A stretch of DNA of 64,000 bases from Bacteroidales bacterium. GTDB taxonomy: Bacteria > Bacteroidota > Bacteroidia > Bacteroidales > ML635J-15. Positions 25,341-34,834 of the stretch are shown here, piece after piece (within the stretch, counting starts at the first letter, position 1; every line of letters starts with the position of its first letter). Location: assembly GCA_017994175.1 (NCBI GenBank), contig JAGOLH010000005.1, positions 1 through 64,000 of the forward strand, read 5' to 3'. Under the pieces are notes generated by a model. The model worked only from the letters and a program-made list of their open reading frames with translations. It was not told the origin of the DNA and searched no databases. Made by a program: the position numbers and the translations under genes.

Positions 25341-26160
25341 GATGAATTTTCGGATGGGGAAAGCACTTTTCGATAATTGAAGGTGCTATAAGTAAATTGT
25401 TAACAAAGCTTGTTAATAAACCGGGTTTTTGAAGAAAATTTATTACACTTATTAACAGCGATTTTTCTAACTCCCTTGAAATGCTTGTGCAAGAATAAAA
25501 AAGGCAACATTGTAGATACTAGGAACGGGTGAATACGGCTTCGAGGCTTGAACAGAAAATAGAAATATTTACGGAATACTTTCTGAACCATCGATTGGAT
25601 GATAAACTTCAATATCAGTATTGACAAAGGATATGTAATATTTCATTCATTATAAAAACGATTATTACCAATGTTTTTTTCCGAATGTAACAATGGTGGA
25701 ATGTAGTTGTTCTTATTCAGGCTTCCGTTGAACTTTTGCGATGAGGCAAAAAGGCATTGTAACGCTTGCAATGAAATATACTCATAAATATTAACAATAA
25801 CCTCAAATTGAAAACGTAAGATAACATCACTTATAAATCAAAAACTGCTGAAGCGCTCATTTAGTAAGTTGCATAGCGGGTACTGCCAAAATATAAAATC
25901 ATAAAAGTTTGTCAAAAATTTATTCGTGTTGAAAACGCAGCTTTCAATTTGTTGATATTTTGAATAAAAATACTTATTTTCGCAACCTGATTGAAATTTT
26001 GAACAAATTCCTTCTGATTATTGTTTAGTAATCGCTAAGGATTATTATTTTGAGGATTGTGTATTTCTGTTGATGCGAATTTGCTTAGAATTGCCAAATG
26101 CTTTTTTGATTTTGAACTGATGAACTAAAATATTTTGTTAAATTAAATAAAACTAATATT
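25341..26160. other. 820-bp gene-free stretch
   Basis: AT-rich DNA without a convincing open frame. The longest minus-strand frame (25400-25627) has no start context, homology or protein-like composition. I see no tRNA, no strong hairpin with T run, and no array. The right end presumably holds the promoter of the LytTR regulator. The only local structure noted is a small imperfect palindrome (TTGTTAACAAAGCTTGTTAA near 25398-25417). Confidence 0.5.
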
Positions 26161-26871
26161 ATGAAATGCATAATAATTGATGATGAGCCCCTTGCAAGAG
26201 AGGGTATGAAAATGAACATCAGCGAAGTGCAAAGTCTTGAATTGGTTGGCGAATTTGATGACGCAATAAAAGCAACCGATTTTTTGCATGAAAATGATGT
26301 GGACCTTATGTTTCTCGATATTGAAATGCCGGGAGTTTCAGGATTGAATTTTCTGAAAGACCTTACAAATCCTCCGCTTGTTATTCTCGCAACAGCCTAT
26401 CCTCAATACGCTGTTGAAGCTTACGAACTTGATGTTGTCGACTATCTCGTTAAGCCCATTAAACTCGACCGCTTTCTGAAAGCAATCGCTAAAGTTGAAG
26501 AAGTTATGAAACTGACCAAAAACACTTCGATGCTGGAAGCCATTGAAGATAATTTCATTTTTATTAAGTCCGATAGAAAATACGTTAAAATCAACTTTGA
26601 AGAAATTCTTTTCATCGAAGGTTTGAAAGATTACGTTATTCTGCATACATTACACGGGAAATATATGACTGCAATGAATGTGAAAACCATTCATAATAAA
26701 TTGCCCGAGGACATATTTATCAGAACCAGTAAATCCTATATTATCAACATCAATCATATTAAAGAAATCGATGGAAATGATGTGATAATACACGATAATA
26801 AAATTCCAATTGGAAGATCGTATCGTGATGAATTCCTCGAATTCGTGAACAAACGTTTGCTTAAGAGATAG
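26161..26871 (+). CDS. LytTR-family two-component response regulator
   Basis: Residues 1-115 are a receiver domain: acidic pocket IDDEP, phospho-acceptor Asp53 in MFLDIEMPG, Thr78 in ILATAY and Lys98 in YLVKPI. Residues 135-236 are a LytTR DNA-binding domain (FIFIKSDRKYVKINFEEILFIEGLKDYVILHT..., FIRTSKSYIININHI). It should control transcription from direct-repeat sites when phosphorylated. The usual partner, a histidine kinase of the LytS/His_kinase type, is not in the window. An HPt protein is encoded 138 bp downstream and could take part in the relay. Confidence 0.95.
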   Translation: MKCIIIDDEPLAREGMKMNISEVQSLELVGEFDDAIKATDFLHENDVDLMFLDIEMPGVSGLNFLKDLTNPPLVILATAYPQYAVEAYELDVVDYLVKPIKLDRFLKAIAKVEEVMKLTKNTSMLEAIEDNFIFIKSDRKYVKINFEEILFIEGLKDYVILHTLHGKYMTAMNVKTIHNKLPEDIFIRTSKSYIININHIKEIDGNDVIIHDNKIPIGRSYRDEFLEFVNKRLLKR

Positions 26872-26891
26872 ATATTATCAATGATATTTCG

Positions 26892-26928
26892 AAGGAATAT
26901 GCTCAGTGCAGCGTATTCCTTTTTTTGT
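26892..26928 (+). terminator. Terminator after the LytTR regulator
   Basis: AAGGAATATGC (26892-26902) pairs with GCGTATTCCTT (one G-T pair) and runs into seven T. It separates the regulator from the HPt gene. Confidence 0.85.
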
Positions 26929-27009
26929 TGTTATAAAGTTGGTGTAAAATATACGATGCAATCATAATTATTGTTATATTTGAACATTGCTTAATTTTAT
27001 CCTGACCCC

Positions 27010-27369
27010 ATGGATAGTATGGAATATATCGATTATGAAGCTTTCGAAAAAAGGACAATGAACGATGTTGGCTTCCAACAGGAGTTCTTGGGCCTTTCGG
27101 CTACGCTTTTCGAACAATATCATGATCAAATGTCTGAAGCTGCTGAAAAAAAAGAATATGTGATTATTAAAGGTTTGGCGCACAAGGCAAAAACCGGAGC
27201 AGCATTAATGGGCATGGATAATGTAAGTGCCGAATATCAGAAACTGGAGAATGAAATTCTGGTTGACCATTACGACCCCATGATGATAGTAAGAATTGAA
27301 GCAATTCGCAACGCATTCAACAATTGTATCGTGCTTTTAAAACAATATATTAATTCTAAAAATAAATAA
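27010..27369 (+). CDS. HPt (histidine phosphotransfer) domain protein
   Basis: A 119-aa all-helical protein. The HPt signature is KGLAHKAKTGAALMGMDNVSAEYQKLE with the phosphorylatable His58 in AHKAK. Such proteins pass phosphate between a hybrid kinase and a response regulator. It lies between the LytTR regulator and the SPFH/GYF gene; the stop is only 3 bp before the latter's ATG, so it is co-transcribed with that gene rather than with the regulator. A second ATG 9 bp downstream is possible as start. Confidence 0.8.
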   Translation: MDSMEYIDYEAFEKRTMNDVGFQQEFLGLSATLFEQYHDQMSEAAEKKEYVIIKGLAHKAKTGAALMGMDNVSAEYQKLENEILVDHYDPMMIVRIEAIRNAFNNCIVLLKQYINSKNK

Positions 27370-27372
27370 ACT

Positions 27373-28494
27373 ATGGGACTTTTTGACAAAATTAAAGCTG
27401 AATTTATTGATATCATTGAGTGGCTCGACCCGTCGAATGATATTATTGTACATCGCTTCGAGAGGTATCACAACGAAATTAAAATGGGTGCAAAGCTTAC
27501 AGTACGCGAATCGCAGGTTGCTGTTTTTATAAACGAAGGTCAGATAGCCGATGTTTACACCCCCGGAATGTACACGCTTACAACGGAAAACATGCCGATT
27601 TTATCAACGCTCAAAGGTTGGAAATATGGGTTTAACAGTCCGTTCAAAGCAGAGGTGTATTTTGTTAATACAAAAAAATTCCTCGACAACAAGTGGGGAA
27701 CACCCAACCCTGTAATGCTCCGTGATCCTGAATTCGGGCCAGTAAGAATACGGGCATTTGGAGTTTATGAATTCAGGGTAAAAGACGCAGCAACTTTTAT
27801 TAAGGACATTGTTGGTACCGATGGCGAATTTACCACAGAAAAAGTTACCAATCAACTCAGAAATATAATTGTTACCCGTTTTACCGACGCTGTTGCTGAA
27901 TCAAAAATTCCGGTTCTCGACATGGCTTCAAATTATAATGAGTTTTCGCAGTTCGTCGGAAAAGCCATTATCGAAGAGTATGCCGAATATGGGCTTGAAA
28001 TGACAAAATTCCTGGTATCGAACATAAGCCTTCCACCCAATGTGGAAGAAGCCCTCGATAAGCGTACCAGCATGGGTGTTATTGGTGATCTGGGAAAATA
28101 TACCCAGTTTCAGGCAGCCAATGCGATGGAAGCAGCCGCAACCAACCCCGGTGGAGGTGCTGCATCCGAAGGTATGGGCATGGGGATGGGTTTTGCTATG
28201 GCCGGTCAGATGATGAATGCAATGAATCAGGGAAACCAGCAACAGCAACAACAACAACAACAAGCAGCAGTTCCGCCACCAATTCCGGGACAGGTTAAGT
28301 ACTTTATAGCCACAAATGGTCAGCAAAGCGGTCCTTTCGACATAGCTACATTGTCGCAATATGCAAAAACAGGCCAATTGACTAAAGACACTCTGGTTTG
28401 GAAAGAAGGCATGGCATCCTGGGGAAAAGCCGGCGAACAGACTGACCTCAGCGCTGTTTTTGGAAGTGTTCCGCCGCCGCTACCCCCCGCGTAA
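27373..28494 (+). CDS. SPFH-domain protein (YdjI/virion-core-like) with C-terminal GYF_2 domain
   Basis: Residues 1-250 match the SPFH-type family once named virion-core-like: MGLFDKIKAEFIDIIEWLDPSNDIIVHRF, ESQVAVFINEGQIADVYTPGMYTLTTENMPIL and FGVYEFRVKDAATFI. Then comes a Gly/Met-rich linker and a polyglutamine run (about 290-299). The last 60 residues form a GYF_2 (DUF4339) domain (YFIATNGQQSGPFDIATLSQYAKTG..., DTLVWKEGMASW). Many relatives carry a zinc ribbon at that end; the GYF fold instead suggests binding of proline-rich partners or self-assembly, and the protein itself has PPPIPG and PPPLPPA. Cytosolic, possibly membrane-associated scaffold. It follows the HPt gene by 3 bp. Confidence 0.88.
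   Translation: MGLFDKIKAEFIDIIEWLDPSNDIIVHRFERYHNEIKMGAKLTVRESQVAVFINEGQIADVYTPGMYTLTTENMPILSTLKGWKYGFNSPFKAEVYFVNTKKFLDNKWGTPNPVMLRDPEFGPVRIRAFGVYEFRVKDAATFIKDIVGTDGEFTTEKVTNQLRNIIVTRFTDAVAESKIPVLDMASNYNEFSQFVGKAIIEEYAEYGLEMTKFLVSNISLPPNVEEALDKRTSMGVIGDLGKYTQFQAANAMEAAATNPGGGAASEGMGMGMGFAMAGQMMNAMNQGNQQQQQQQQQAAVPPPIPGQVKYFIATNGQQSGPFDIATLSQYAKTGQLTKDTLVWKEGMASWGKAGEQTDLSAVFGSVPPPLPPA
28237..28270. repeat. CAA/CAG trinucleotide tract
   Basis: An in-frame run of CAG and CAA codons encodes the polyglutamine stretch of the SPFH/GYF protein. Such tracts can change length by slippage without breaking the frame. Confidence 0.85.
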
Positions 28495-28522
28495 CCCTAA
28501 GTTAAACCTAAATACTAACCCC

Positions 28523-30799
28523 ATGAAAACAACTTTCTTCCTTATCGGTTTGTCCCTTTTGATTCAAACCGGTGTTTATGCGCAATGGACAAATATTGAT
28601 GAGCCACTTCATAGGAGAGGTTCAAGAGTGCAGTATTACTACACCGGCGACGATGTGATTGCTAATACAGGCCTTTCTATTTTCCGGTTCAATCAATCTG
28701 GAAATGACTGGGAATATGCCGGTGATAATTTATTCAATCAGTACCCTTACCGCTATTTCGATAATCATTTTGTCTGGGAAAATCAATTGTTTTGTTCAGT
28801 TGATATGCATCTGATGAAATACGATGCCGACAACAATACCTGGATTGAACAGGAATATACCCTTCCGGAACTAATGCCTGAAGCCTATCTCATACAAACT
28901 TTTTCTTCTACCGATGAATTTGTGTATATAGTGTTACAATATCAGGAGTCGGGAATCAATTATTTCACAATTTACTACACAACCGATTTTGTGACCTGGA
29001 ATGAGGGATTAACTCAGGAAGACGTTGGATTAGCATATTTCAGGTTCCGTATGAATAATCATTATATTGCATGGGCAAACGAAAATAATGATGTTTTGTA
29101 TTCTGATGATGGTGAAACACTCGACACACTGCATTTTGGCAGTGTTCCCAAACGGCCGGCACCCGATCAATGGATGGAATACCTTCAAGGCGAAAGCATT
29201 GGCGATTATATTTTCTATAAAGGGACCGACGACCGAATGTATCGCTATAGCATTAGCGGTGATGTGTGGGATACTATTCAAAACAATTTCCTTCAACCAA
29301 CTTTTGTTATTGATTTCACGGTAGCCCAGGGATTGCTCATTTGCAGCACAATTAACGGCCCGAACCTTATTGCTTTGGGTAGTAATGATGGTGGGCAGTC
29401 ATTCTTCCCGATTTCTGGTAATATGGGGCCGCTGCCAATATTATCGGATTTGTGCTACGTAGGAAACAATCAGTACTGGCTTACAAGTATGTTGTCGGAT
29501 GTGCTCTATTCCGGTAATAGCGGAGTGGATATTAATATCCGCAACGAGGGTTTCACTGCCGGAATGAATTACATTGTACCTTTCGACAACAAACTCTACA
29601 CATTTATTACAGGTTATGGAGTGTCGAAAGCGGACCCTGAAAACCTTGAATTTGAGTACGATAACGAAGGAACTGAACCTTTCATCGGGATTCTTGCATC
29701 AGATGGCCTTTACTCTACAGGACCCCGCTTGTATTATTCCCTGATTGAAGATATCTCGAACGGAGCCATGGGAATTTATTATAAAGATGATGAAGCTTCG
29801 GAATGGACAAGAATCGATGCAATCAGCGACCTGGTCGGAGTACGTTTCTTGGGTAGCGATAATGCTGGGAATTTGTACCTTTTTCTTCGGATTTCTCAAT
29901 CAAAAGATGTTATAACAAGGTATTACAGATTGAGCCCGGAGCTTGTACTGACAGAACTGCTAAATATACCCGGAGCAGCAACTGGAACCGGAACGCCCTA
30001 TAATATTATCGCAGGAGGAGCAAACGACTTATACTATTTTTACACAAATGACGAAATGACAGATAAGTTATATCGTTCGCTCGATTCAGGAGAGACTTGG
30101 ATCGAGTTAAACATGGGCTACCCAAATTATACTTTTGTTTTCGATTTCAGAAAAATAGACGGAAGCTTTGCAAATGTTGCTTCGCTTGTAAATGATGCAG
30201 GAGAGCTTGTGTTTATTCTCAGAACAAAATTTGGTGTGCCTGTTACTTATGAAAACATACTTCTGAAGTATAATCTTTCCGATGATATGTTTACACAGCT
30301 TGACGCTTCTGGATTCCCGCAGGATATGTTGTATGCATGCTCATTAGGTAAGTCCGATGGTTTTATTCCCTATTGTGTAGCAACTAACTTCGGATTTTTC
30401 TACTCCGATTCCGATTTGGATAACTGGATGCCCGATTCTTTTGAGCACGGTTACAGAACAGGGATGGTTCCCAATGGAATTGTCGATCTGGGCAATAGAA
30501 TTATTGTTTCAACTCTGTGCCATGGCATATGGTACAGCGATTTTTACAACAGCATTGTTCAAGAAGGAATAAACAATGTTGGAGTATTCCCGAACCCAGC
30601 CCAGAAAACTATTTCAGTTATGGGTTTAAACGCCGGGGATAAGGTAATTGTTTATAACACTCAGGGAGTAGAACTGATGCAATTCACCGCAGGTACCAGT
30701 AGTCAGAGTGTGAATGTTGAGTCTTTTGAGCAGGGCATGTATTTTATTAAGGTTAATCACAACAACGTCGAAAGAATAATGCGATTTATTAAAGAATAG
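28523..30799 (+). CDS. Secreted beta-propeller-like protein with type A T9SS sorting domain
   Basis: Start at ATG 28523 gives a signal peptide (MKTTFFLIGLSLLIQTGVYAQ). Residues 22-680 consist of repeated beta blades with BNR/sialidase-like turns (SNDGGQSFFP, SLDSGETWIEL, TTDFVTWNEG), so a seven- or eight-bladed propeller is likely; no catalytic sialidase motif is evident. The last 75 residues are a T9SS type A sorting domain: VFPNPAQKTISV, VIVYNTQGVEL and FEQGMYFIKV, ending in RIMRFIKE. It should be exported across the outer membrane and be surface-attached or released. It has its own terminator and lies between the SPFH and nqr units. Confidence 0.85.
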   Translation: MKTTFFLIGLSLLIQTGVYAQWTNIDEPLHRRGSRVQYYYTGDDVIANTGLSIFRFNQSGNDWEYAGDNLFNQYPYRYFDNHFVWENQLFCSVDMHLMKYDADNNTWIEQEYTLPELMPEAYLIQTFSSTDEFVYIVLQYQESGINYFTIYYTTDFVTWNEGLTQEDVGLAYFRFRMNNHYIAWANENNDVLYSDDGETLDTLHFGSVPKRPAPDQWMEYLQGESIGDYIFYKGTDDRMYRYSISGDVWDTIQNNFLQPTFVIDFTVAQGLLICSTINGPNLIALGSNDGGQSFFPISGNMGPLPILSDLCYVGNNQYWLTSMLSDVLYSGNSGVDINIRNEGFTAGMNYIVPFDNKLYTFITGYGVSKADPENLEFEYDNEGTEPFIGILASDGLYSTGPRLYYSLIEDISNGAMGIYYKDDEASEWTRIDAISDLVGVRFLGSDNAGNLYLFLRISQSKDVITRYYRLSPELVLTELLNIPGAATGTGTPYNIIAGGANDLYYFYTNDEMTDKLYRSLDSGETWIELNMGYPNYTFVFDFRKIDGSFANVASLVNDAGELVFILRTKFGVPVTYENILLKYNLSDDMFTQLDASGFPQDMLYACSLGKSDGFIPYCVATNFGFFYSDSDLDNWMPDSFEHGYRTGMVPNGIVDLGNRIIVSTLCHGIWYSDFYNSIVQEGINNVGVFPNPAQKTISVMGLNAGDKVIVYNTQGVELMQFTAGTSSQSVNVESFEQGMYFIKVNHNNVERIMRFIKE

Positions 30800-30818
30800 A
30801 GCGCAATTAAAATTTTTT

Positions 30819-30850
30819 AATGCCGGTACAAAATTCCGGCATTTTTTTTT
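30819..30850 (+). terminator. Terminator after the T9SS propeller gene
   Basis: AATGCCGG pairs with CCGGCATT across a 9-base loop, followed by nine T. It separates this gene from nqrA. Confidence 0.92.
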
Positions 30851-30890
30851 ACTTTTGAATCAACAATTATAATAGTAATTGGTTACAAAC

Positions 30891-30910
30891 ATTATTTAAT
30901 ATTAAATAAT
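30891..30910. promoter_or_regulatory. Perfect 20-bp AT palindrome before nqrA
   Basis: ATTATTTAAT is followed directly by its reverse complement ATTAAATAAT, ending 4 bp before the nqrA ATG. It could be an operator or simply an AT-rich leader; TAATTTG, a partial -7 box, overlaps its right end. Confidence 0.45.
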
Positions 30911-30914
30911 TTGC

Positions 30915-32273
30915 ATGAAAAACCATATCAGTGTCAAACAGGGTTTGGATATACGTCTTTATGGTGAAGCAAACAAGATTATACAAAACGAAACAGCCTC
31001 TTCTTCTTATGCACTTGTTCCGGACGACTTTCCCGGGTTGACGTCAAAGCCGGTTGCACAGCCTGGCGACACACTGAAGATAGGTTCTCTTGTATTTGTT
31101 GATAAGTATAAACCTGAAATCAGGTTTGTTTCACCCGTTTCGGGGATTCTCAAGGATATTGTACGCGGAGAAAAACGAAAAATCATGAAGTACCTTATCA
31201 TTCCCGATGATACAAATGACACCGAAGTTTTTGAAAAACCTGATGTGAACACGCTCACAAGAGAGCAGTCAGTATCGTTTTTGTGTAACGCCGGATTGTG
31301 GCCGTTTGTAACTCAGAGGCCTTATGGAGTAATAGCCAATCCCGAAACTACCCCAAAATCGATATTTATTTCTTTCTATGACACCGCACCACTCGCACCC
31401 GATTATGAATTCTTTCTGAAAGATTATTTGCAGCAGATGATTCATGGTTTAAAGATAATCCGGCCATTAACTACTGGAAAAATACATCTTGGTTTTGCGA
31501 AAAACAGCGGACTTATTCAATCATTCCTTGGCCTTGATTTTGTTGAAACCCACACAATTTCAGGTCCTCATCCGGCTGGAAACGTGGGAACAATAATCAA
31601 TAAAATTGACCCGATAAATAAGGGTGAAATAGTATTTACCCTCATGCCTCAGGATATCGTTTCCATTGGTAATACAGCATTAAGTGGTAAATATTCTCCC
31701 GAAAGAATCATAGCTGTCACAGGTTCAGAGCTTACGCATACAGGCTATGTGAAAACAAGGCACGGTGCTTCAATTAAATCATTGCTTAACGGAAATGTTG
31801 AACATGACCCCGATGCAGTAAGAATTGTTTCAGGGAATGTACTTACAGGTACTAATGTCGGTTATAAAGGCTATCTGGGATATAAGCACCCGCAGATAAC
31901 AGCAATTCCGGAGGGAAAAAAATATGTGATGTTTGGATGGATGAAGCCCGGATTTAAAAAATTCAGCAATTCGCACACTTATTTCTCATGGCTGTTTCCC
32001 AAGCGCAGATACCGAATAGATACCAACCTGAATGGTGGATTACGCAATTTGGTAGTTACCGGAGAATACGAAAAAGTATGTCCCTTCGATATTTACCCGC
32101 AATATCTCATTAAAGCTATAATTGCGAAAGATATTGACAAAATGGAACAGTTGGGAATTTATGAGGTTATCGAAGAAGACCTTGCTTTGTGCGAATTTGT
32201 TTGCACTTCGAAAACCCAGATTCAGGCAATATTACGGGAAGGCCTCGATCTTATCCGGTCCGAAATGAATTAA
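30915..32273 (+). CDS. nqrA: Na+-translocating NADH:quinone reductase subunit A
   Basis: NqrA is the soluble cytosolic subunit of the sodium-pumping NADH:quinone reductase, which oxidises NADH, reduces quinone and builds a sodium gradient. The 452-aa sequence has the family features: KQGLDIRL near the start, LVPDDFPGLTSKP, a biotinyl/lipoyl-like segment with PGDTLKIGSLVFVDKYKPEIRFVSPVSG, and SGPHPAGNVG with ITGSEL-like VTGSELTHTGYV. It is the first gene of nqrABCDEF, 22 bp before nqrB. Length and motif order are normal. Confidence 0.97.
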   Translation: MKNHISVKQGLDIRLYGEANKIIQNETASSSYALVPDDFPGLTSKPVAQPGDTLKIGSLVFVDKYKPEIRFVSPVSGILKDIVRGEKRKIMKYLIIPDDTNDTEVFEKPDVNTLTREQSVSFLCNAGLWPFVTQRPYGVIANPETTPKSIFISFYDTAPLAPDYEFFLKDYLQQMIHGLKIIRPLTTGKIHLGFAKNSGLIQSFLGLDFVETHTISGPHPAGNVGTIINKIDPINKGEIVFTLMPQDIVSIGNTALSGKYSPERIIAVTGSELTHTGYVKTRHGASIKSLLNGNVEHDPDAVRIVSGNVLTGTNVGYKGYLGYKHPQITAIPEGKKYVMFGWMKPGFKKFSNSHTYFSWLFPKRRYRIDTNLNGGLRNLVVTGEYEKVCPFDIYPQYLIKAIIAKDIDKMEQLGIYEVIEEDLALCEFVCTSKTQIQAILREGLDLIRSEMN

Positions 32274-32294
32274 TATTATTCTAAAGAATACTGT

Positions 32295-33476
32295 ATGAAA
32301 TCAGTAAGAAAGTTATTAGATAAAGCTAAGCCCAATTTTGAGTCAGGGGGTAAACTTTATTTTCTTCATTCATTTTTCGATGCAATGGAGACATTTTTGT
32401 TCGTACCTGACAAAGTTACAGAGAAGGGAGCGCACATACGCGATGCAATTGATATGAAGCGCACCATGATTTTGGTTGTTGTTGCTCTTATGCCAGCATT
32501 TTTGTTTGGCGTTTGGAATACAGGTTTTCAATTTTATTTCAGCCGAGGAATTGATGCCGGTTTCTGGCAGATAGTAGGGTATGGATTAAAAATGGTTATT
32601 CCATTGTATCTGGTGTCGTACGGCGTTGGCGTAGGGGTAGAGGTTATTGTTGCACAAATCAGGAAGCACGAAGTAAATGAAGGAGTATTTGTTACCTCAT
32701 TTTTAATTCCTTTGTTGCTGCCGGCTGATATACCGTTGTGGATGCTTGCAGTTGCAACTGCTTTTGCAGTATTAATTGGTAAGGAAATATTTGGGGGTAC
32801 CGGTATGAATATTATGAATCCGGCTTTATTAGCCCGGGCTTTTCTGTTTTTTGCATACCCAGCATGGATGTCAGGCGATAAAGTTTGGGTATCGGGTTTA
32901 ACACAAGGCGAAGGAGTGGTCGACGGATTTACAGGGGCAACTCCTTTGGCACAGGCGGCTGCTGGAAGTCCACATTTTACCGACGGACTTGGAAATACCC
33001 TTTCAACAATGGATTTATTTATTGGTGCAATTCCAGGATCTATTGGTGAGACGTCGAAACTGGCTATATTATTGGGAGCTGCTTTGTTGCTTTTTGCCGG
33101 AATTGCAAGCTGGAGGGTCATGTTTTCGATGCTGATAGGAGGAATGTCAGTAGGAATTCTGATGAATGTTTTAGGTAGTACGCCTTTTATGCAAATCCCA
33201 TTTTACGACCATTTACTTATTGGCAGTTTTTTATTTGGGATGGTTTTTATGGCAACCGATCCTGTTACTGCTGCCCAAACAAATACAGGCAAATTTATAT
33301 ATGGATTCCTTATTGGAGTTATGATTATGGTAATAAGAGTACTTAACCCTGCTTACCCTGAAGGTACAATGCTTGCCATACTTCTTATGAATGTATTTGC
33401 ACCCCTTATCGATCATTACGTTGTTCAGGCAAATATTTCGAAAAGGTTGAAGCGTTTCAAACAAATTAAAGCATAA
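32295..33476 (+). CDS. nqrB: Na+-translocating NADH:quinone reductase subunit B
   Basis: A polytopic inner-membrane subunit (393 aa) that carries riboflavin and a covalently bound FMN and forms part of the sodium path. The FMN attachment motif is DGFTGATPLAQ with Thr216, fitting the D-x-x-(S/T)-G-A-T rule used by ApbE. GGTGMNIMNPALLARAF and the quinone-side MATDPVTAAQTNTGK are conserved family blocks. It lies between nqrA and nqrC with short gaps (21 and 7 bp). Confidence 0.97.
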   Translation: MKSVRKLLDKAKPNFESGGKLYFLHSFFDAMETFLFVPDKVTEKGAHIRDAIDMKRTMILVVVALMPAFLFGVWNTGFQFYFSRGIDAGFWQIVGYGLKMVIPLYLVSYGVGVGVEVIVAQIRKHEVNEGVFVTSFLIPLLLPADIPLWMLAVATAFAVLIGKEIFGGTGMNIMNPALLARAFLFFAYPAWMSGDKVWVSGLTQGEGVVDGFTGATPLAQAAAGSPHFTDGLGNTLSTMDLFIGAIPGSIGETSKLAILLGAALLLFAGIASWRVMFSMLIGGMSVGILMNVLGSTPFMQIPFYDHLLIGSFLFGMVFMATDPVTAAQTNTGKFIYGFLIGVMIMVIRVLNPAYPEGTMLAILLMNVFAPLIDHYVVQANISKRLKRFKQIKA

Positions 33477-33483
33477 TTTACCT

Positions 33484-34191
33484 ATGAATACGAACAGCAA
33501 TAAATACATTTTTATCTACTCAGTTATCATGGTGGTTGTTGTTGCATTTGTGCTTGCTTTTATTGCCACACAACTGAAGCCGCGGCAACAAAAAAATATT
33601 GAGATAGAAAAGAAACGAAATATTCTCTCCACCATACATGTGGAATCTACTACCGAAAATGCCGAACAATTGTTCAGCAAACATGTCGTTGACATGTTTA
33701 GTGTAAATGTTGCAGGAGAAATCATTAAGGGAACCAACCCTTTATATTGCGATTTAAAGGCAGAATTTGCAAAACCCGCACCCCAGAGAGAACTGCCCGT
33801 GTTCGTTGCCAAATCAGCTGATGGAAACACAAAGTACATTATCCCCTTGTTGGGGAAGGGTTTATGGGGACCTATTTCGGGCTACGTATGTCTGAACGAA
33901 GACATGAAAACAGTGTACGGTGCAATATTTATGCACAAATCTGAAACCCCCGGGCTTGGTGCTGAAATATCGACCCCGTGGTACCAAGCACAGTTTGACG
34001 GAAAACAAATCTATGATTCCACCGGCAACTTTACTTCGGTTAGAGTTGTTAAGGGTGGCGCCGATAAATCGGATAAACATGCTGTTGATGCAATTACAGG
34101 CGGCACCATCACCAGCAATGGCCTAAATGAAATGTTGTTCGACGGTCTTAAGCAGTACGATTCTTATTTTAAAAAAATGGCTAATAAATAA
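33484..34191 (+). CDS. nqrC: Na+-translocating NADH:quinone reductase subunit C
   Basis: A single N-terminal membrane helix (residues 8-29) anchors a periplasmic FMN-binding domain of about 200 residues. The flavinylation motif is DAITGGTIT, with Thr208 as the expected FMN carrier; Gly207 stands where most relatives have Ala. Upstream KSETPGLGAEI is the conserved glycine motif near the flavin. It passes electrons from NqrF and the iron-sulfur relay to NqrB. Five bases separate it from nqrD. The apbE gene that should attach its FMN is at the end of the operon. Confidence 0.96.
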   Translation: MNTNSNKYIFIYSVIMVVVVAFVLAFIATQLKPRQQKNIEIEKKRNILSTIHVESTTENAEQLFSKHVVDMFSVNVAGEIIKGTNPLYCDLKAEFAKPAPQRELPVFVAKSADGNTKYIIPLLGKGLWGPISGYVCLNEDMKTVYGAIFMHKSETPGLGAEISTPWYQAQFDGKQIYDSTGNFTSVRVVKGGADKSDKHAVDAITGGTITSNGLNEMLFDGLKQYDSYFKKMANK

Positions 34192-34196
34192 TTACT

Positions 34197-34823
34197 ATGG
34201 CATTATTTAAAAATCTGCGGTTAATCACCGACCCCATCAATAAAAACAATCCTATTACAGTACAAGTGTTGGGAATTTGCTCTGCACTTGCTGTTACTGT
34301 GAAAATGAAACCGGCATTTGTAATGGCCTTAAGCGTAATATTTGTTACTGCAATGTCGAATGTGATTATTTCCTTACTTAGGAATACGATCCCGAACCGG
34401 ATACGAATTATTGTTCAACTCGTTATAGCTGCAGCATTGGTAATTATTGTTGACGAAGTGCTGAAATCTTTCGTGTTTGATATCAGCAAACAATTGAGTG
34501 TATTTGTGGGACTAATTATTACAAACTGCATCATCATGGGCCGACTCGAAGCATTCGCCTTATCGAACAAGCCTTGGCAGAGTTTTTTAGATGGTGTTGG
34601 TAATGGTGCCGGATACGGATTGATTCTGCTAATTGTTTCTTTTTTCAGAGAATTGTTGGGCAGTGGCACCATCTGGGATTATAAAGTAATACCTGATGCC
34701 TGGTACACTGCCGGCTACATGAATAACGGCCTCATGATATTGCCTCCTATGGCCTTAATTGTTGTCGGAATAATAATATGGGTGCAGCGCTTGAGAAATA
34801 AAAACCTTATTGAAAACAAATAA
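34197..34823 (+). CDS. nqrD: Na+-translocating NADH:quinone reductase subunit D
   Basis: A 208-aa membrane subunit with six predicted helices, homologous in layout to NqrE, with which it forms an inverted-topology pair around an iron-sulfur centre. Family blocks seen: [23 protein letters not shown] (the Cys is the cluster ligand), [24 protein letters not shown] (second ligand Cys) and [10 protein letters not shown]. Positions and length are standard. Confidence 0.97.
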   Translation: MALFKNLRLITDPINKNNPITVQVLGICSALAVTVKMKPAFVMALSVIFVTAMSNVIISLLRNTIPNRIRIIVQLVIAAALVIIVDEVLKSFVFDISKQLSVFVGLIITNCIIMGRLEAFALSNKPWQSFLDGVGNGAGYGLILLIVSFFRELLGSGTIWDYKVIPDAWYTAGYMNNGLMILPPMALIVVGIIIWVQRLRNKNLIENK

Positions 34824-34834
34824 AACACGGTTTT

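Noticed and set aside
25400-25627. 75-codon minus-strand frame in the long gap
   Set aside because: Composition is random-looking and no start context or family is visible.
32534-33121. 195-codon minus-strand frame opposite nqrB
   Set aside because: Shadow of a membrane-protein gene; Pro/Thr/Ser-rich with no motif.
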